Assembly (NCBI GenBank): GCA_032622095.1
Contig: CP136061.1
Span: 13,347,287-13,411,286 of the forward strand
DNA length: 64,000 nucleotides
Direction: 5' to 3'
DNA from: Siphonodentalium dalli
Lineage: Eukaryota > Mollusca > Scaphopoda > Gadilida > Siphonodentaliidae
The notes beneath the pieces are model-generated. The model saw nothing but the letters and a program-made list of their open reading frames with translations, searched no databases and had not been told where the DNA came from. The position numbers and the translations under genes were made by a program. This document shows, one piece after another, positions 60,327-64,000 of the stretch; the first letter of the stretch is position 1, and each line of letters begins with the position of its first letter.

Positions 60327-60445
60327 TCTGTCTGTCTGTCCATAGACACTTAACGCATGGTGCGATAACTCGGAACATTTTCTATCTGATCGGAACCAAA
60401 TTTTGTATATGATCCGACTATTTTTAACTGAGTTATGACCCTTTT
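60327..60445. repeat. Dispersed 'GAGTTATGACCCTTTTTCGA' repeat
   Basis: TTAGTCTGTCTGTCTGTCCA ... GATCGGAACCAAATTTTGTA ... TGAGTTATGACCCTTTTTCG. Same family style as 1398-1740. Confidence 0.6.
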
Positions 60446-62777
60446 TCGATTAAAATATGCACTAAAATAAAAACTAACACCATTATTTGGTTTAAATCGG
60501 TCCAAAATTTTGTGTTATGTACTGGTAAATTTGTTTGGAGCGACAATAAACCCAATTCACCAATTCCATCCCATGCCTTTGGACTACTAAGCTATTGATA
60601 ATGCTATATTATTTTCTGATGTCTCTTATGCCAATGTGCAGATAAAGAAAGCTATGGTATCTAATTAAAAAAAAAGGTTCAACAATACACATCACATGAT
60701 ATTAGACACTGCAGATGGCCTGAGGTCATTATAAATGTTATTGGTTTAATAGAGATGCCAGTTTTCAACATAAACAATGCCCTGTGATTTGTTGACAGCT
60801 CTGCTATATAATTGTTGTTGGCTGTTGTTGGTAGAATTTGATACATTATCATTGTAAACTTAAATTGGACTCACTTAACCCAAGTATTCTATGTCCAGGT
60901 CACCTTTTCACATTTAACCCAAGGCTGTGGTGGTGCAGAGATCCTGTATCATTGGCTGCATTCTCTTATATAAATGCGAGTGACTCATAAATTCCAATAA
61001 TTTGTGTTATGTATAATTGTCTATAATAGTACATAACAGTGTACTCTTTAATCCAACATCAAAACTCTCATTTATGATTCAGATCGTAGTAATTTACTAT
61101 CACCAAGGGATGGGTTAACATCTGCCGATCGTGATCGTCCTCTCGTTTTCAACAGCAGATGCAGAGTTCAATCTAAAAAAAAAATTTGAATGTAAATAAC
61201 AATTTTTTTAATCAAACTATTTAAAGAGATCAAAATTTGCACGAATCATATACATGAGCCTGTTTCAGCTTGTACAAGTGCTGAAGTGTTCACTTCGGAA
61301 GTTGATCTCGTACAACAGACAATATTTTATGGGTAAAGTCTTATTACCAGTGGGCAGTACTACCGCTGTGGGCGTGGTCTCTGCGGAAAGCTCCATTATA
61401 ACAGGCCAATCTGATCCCAATCTGTGTACCCAGGATATTATTAAGGTGGCTCTTACCTAGTTGCATAAGGTTACATGTGTATGTATAACACAAATGACTG
61501 GGTAATTTCACCACATTCCTCCCTGTTTTATAAAGGTCCCACATCCCTGAAAGTTATTGTCTACTCTATCAAAACCAATTTTCCCAAATTTCAATAAAAT
61601 GCCTACATGTTAATATTCTCAAAAATTATATCGCCTGGATGCCTGTGTGAGAACGGAATCATGACTGCGTGGTTCAGTAACAAGGACATATAAACCTTTA
61701 AGACTGGCGTGTCAGTATATCACCATCCAATTGATCAATCTTTAAATTAATAAGAACGGGCGAGGTATCTAATTGTTCAGCATTCAAACCCCAACTGTAC
61801 ATTAATTACAACATTAAACAAGGAACCTCTTTCGAGCTGTTTACATACTCCTAGAGCAGAGGGAAACAATCCCTCCCAGCTTGCTTGGTACACATGTGCT
61901 GTACTGTGAAGGGACTATATATATATGGCCACTCTGGTATTCATTTGAATGTACAATACATGTGGGATTGTTAATTTGTTATCCTACCCTGTTTCAATGG
62001 TACTTTGTTAAATTCTCAAAATTAATTTATTGTTTGCACAGTGATTTATATATTTCCTCAACGCCATGTGGCCCTAGATTACTGGTATCACACACTGACA
62101 TTTACATGTATATCCTTTCCTTCCCCCACCAAAATTAAAATGTTTCATTTTCCAAAACATCTCCCACCAGTTTAACCGGTGATGAGATACTATTGATTAC
62201 ATCCATCTTAGTTGATATAAATGTGATAGCCTGTTCCTCAGTGTAAACAATTGAACACAAATTGTTGGAGAAGGTGTACCCACATGCCACCCTGTTAATA
62301 ATTAAGTTTTCAACAAACTGTTTTCATCACATTCCACAAACAGCGATCCATTGGCTGTTACACTGTATGCTATTTTAATTTAGTTTATGCCATTGTGTTG
62401 ATTATACATGGATCTCAGAAATAAATTACTATACTGTACCAGGGTTAAGATCCTTCGATTTCCTGTTATTTAAGTCCACTACCTGAGAATGTAATTGATA
62501 TTACATAGCGGTGACCCTACTCAGAGACCACACCTGGCAATTGTGATTGGCCACAGAAAATCAACAGCTCTCTGGGCAATATAGTTCAAGAAATAAAATA
62601 TCAAACTTTAAGGGGTGGGATACTGCACCTAACACCTCAACAAGACTTTACAATAATTACACCAACCAAGGGACCTCTACTTGATTGTATGTACCAGAGG
62701 AGAGGGGAATGAATGCTCCCTCACAGATCCAACAAGGAACCTCAACATGCTGGGTATATTGACATGTATTATATACC
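60446..62777. other. Distal 3' flank, no gene recognised
   Basis: One MITE fragment (60905-60990) and the CATCTGCCGATCGTGATCGT motif at about 61110. No splice-consistent coding segment was found. Confidence 0.45.
60905..60990. mobile_element. Fragment of a family 2 MITE left end
   Basis: GGTGGTGCAGAGATCCTGTA followed by CATTCTCTTATATAAATGCG; only one arm remains. Confidence 0.5.
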
Positions 62778-62935
62778 AGCAGGGTTACCCGGCGTTACTC
62801 AGGTTAACTAGCAGGGTTACCCGGCGTTACTCAGGTTAACTAGCAGGGTTACCCGGCGTTACTCAGGTTAACTAGCAGGGTTACCCGGCGTTACTCAGGT
62901 TAACTAGCAGGGTTACCCGGCGTTGCCCAGATTAA
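62778..62935. repeat. 31-bp minisatellite, five copies
   Basis: Unit AGCAGGGTTACCCGGCGTTA CTCAGGTTAACT. The last copy reads CGTTGCCCAGATTAA, the likely ancestral form. Confidence 0.92.
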
Positions 62936-64000
62936 AGTGATGTGAAACCCTCTGCATGCTGTGAATATTTGGTGGGAATAGAGAATACTCTTGCTCAAAG
63001 TGTTACATGTATTCTCATATATTGTATATCCAAATAGCATCACACAACATGATTCTTACACATGGAATATAAGTAGTGGCTCACCTTGTCGGATCGGAGA
63101 GATTATCATTTTGTTTATTGCGATCAATCCGTCCCACCAATAAAGATGTATTTATTTATTTACAACTTCGTATACTTCAGACGTTATAACATGAAACATG
63201 AATATCATAAACACATTAGTTCGCAAAATAAAAGACGACAATTGGGTTTTACATATAGATGTATCAAACAATATAGCGGATTAGACTAAGATTTTGAGGA
63301 CACCTGGTTATCATTTCTCCGTGAAGATACAGTGGTTTTAAAGAAATGTCAAGGTGCTTCTCAGTTCATGGTGCTATATACTTGGCTACATGACACAGAA
63401 AGAGATTTTGAGTTTTTTTTATGTTAGGCGATAAGTCTGTTCTAAAAATGAAAGAAATCCTCTGTATCGAGCAGATATAAACTTGTCAGATGTCAGTATT
63501 CGAGGATCCCTAAAAGCCAGGTGCCACTGACTGCGTTTTCTTTCACCTCAGAAGAAACTCTATTTGACTGCGCACTGTGACCTTACCTTCAGCTTTACCT
63601 TCTATGTATATTCATCCTGTATCAGGAGAACCGTCCTTATGGGCGGACGTAACCACGTCTTCTTGAGCACAGGTTTGATATGGGTAATATATATTCAGTC
63701 TGCAATAAGTATAATTATCTACAAGTTGTGTCGAGTCTAACTTGTGGCTGTCACTGACTACCAGGGTTCACTGGCGGAGCTCTTAGACCAGTTTTCTTCT
63801 TGGACAGAATACTGAGACGAGCATGGTGTAGTTGGTAACACAAACCTCTGGTGATGGATTCAATTTTCAGCATGCAGTACTTTGGGATATCGAATGCTGA
63901 GCAGTCAAGTATCAGTTTCAAAAGGTAATGGCTTTATATCATGGGGTTCAGTCCAGTCTATGTAAACATACACTCAGATTCATACTGATACTGATAGTTT
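62936..64000. other. End of window, no gene recognised
   Basis: A weak Pol III-like sequence (GAGCATGGTGTAGTTGGTAA at 63819, GATGGATTCAATTTTCAG at 63853) might be a SINE trace. Otherwise unremarkable. Confidence 0.4.

Overview
The window is eukaryotic nuclear DNA, AT-rich, with GT-AG introns and very dense non-coding repeats. It holds one recognisable host gene and one recognisable transposon gene. The host gene is the 3' part of an inosine-5'-monophosphate dehydrogenase (IMPDH) gene on the + strand: nine coding exons between 817 and 48276 join in frame into about 308 C-terminal residues that can be read almost residue by residue against animal IMPDH1/2. The exons for the N-terminal part (start codon, first half of the barrel, CBS pair) lie upstream of the window. 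The repeat landscape (palindromic TTAA MITEs, many short hAT-like elements, minisatellites, and 'GAGTTATGGCCCTTTT'-type dispersed repeats) suggests a lophotrochozoan animal, probably a mollusc. That assignment is inference from style, not from a diagnostic gene.

Layout. 1-816: truncated TTAA MITE and a palindromic hAT-like MITE in the intron before the first visible exon. 817-15050: six IMPDH exons separated by 1.9-3.1 kb introns. Intron 2 starts with a 25-copy tandem array of the exon 2/intron 2 boundary. Intron 5 holds decayed copies of exons 5 and 6, the latter interrupted by a hAT-like element. 15051-30173: a 15 kb intron with a 9-bp-TSD, long-TIR (Mutator-like) element at 18200-23922. 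Nested inside it is a hAT element (19174-23726) with an intact 826-codon transposase ORF (20259-22739). 30318-46888: a 16.6 kb intron with more hAT-like elements, a 44-bp satellite (33.5-34.7 kb), and a 19-bp satellite (38.4-40.65 kb, resuming at 42.8-43.17 kb). 46889-48276: the last two exons; intron 8 again opens with repeated copies of its own splice donor and ends in poly-C-rich repeats. 48277-64000: 3' UTR and apparently gene-free flank with MITEs, a solo Mutator-like element (48915-50235), and a ~160-bp satellite with an 1128-bp higher-order duplication (57.8-60.2 kb).

At least four structural classes of non-autonomous element are supported by target-site duplications read directly: TTAA-flanked (piggyBac-like ends), 8-bp TSD (hAT-like), 9-bp TSD with long TIRs (Mutator-like), and TA-flanked (Tc1/mariner-like). 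The hAT transposase is the only element-encoded protein that looks intact. No rRNA gene, functional tRNA gene or CRISPR array was found. Almost all other open frames are chance readings of satellites and palindromes. The most unusual features are the amplified splice-donor arrays at two IMPDH introns, the duplicated exon 5/6 relics, and one palindromic module shared by three TTAA element families with different ends.
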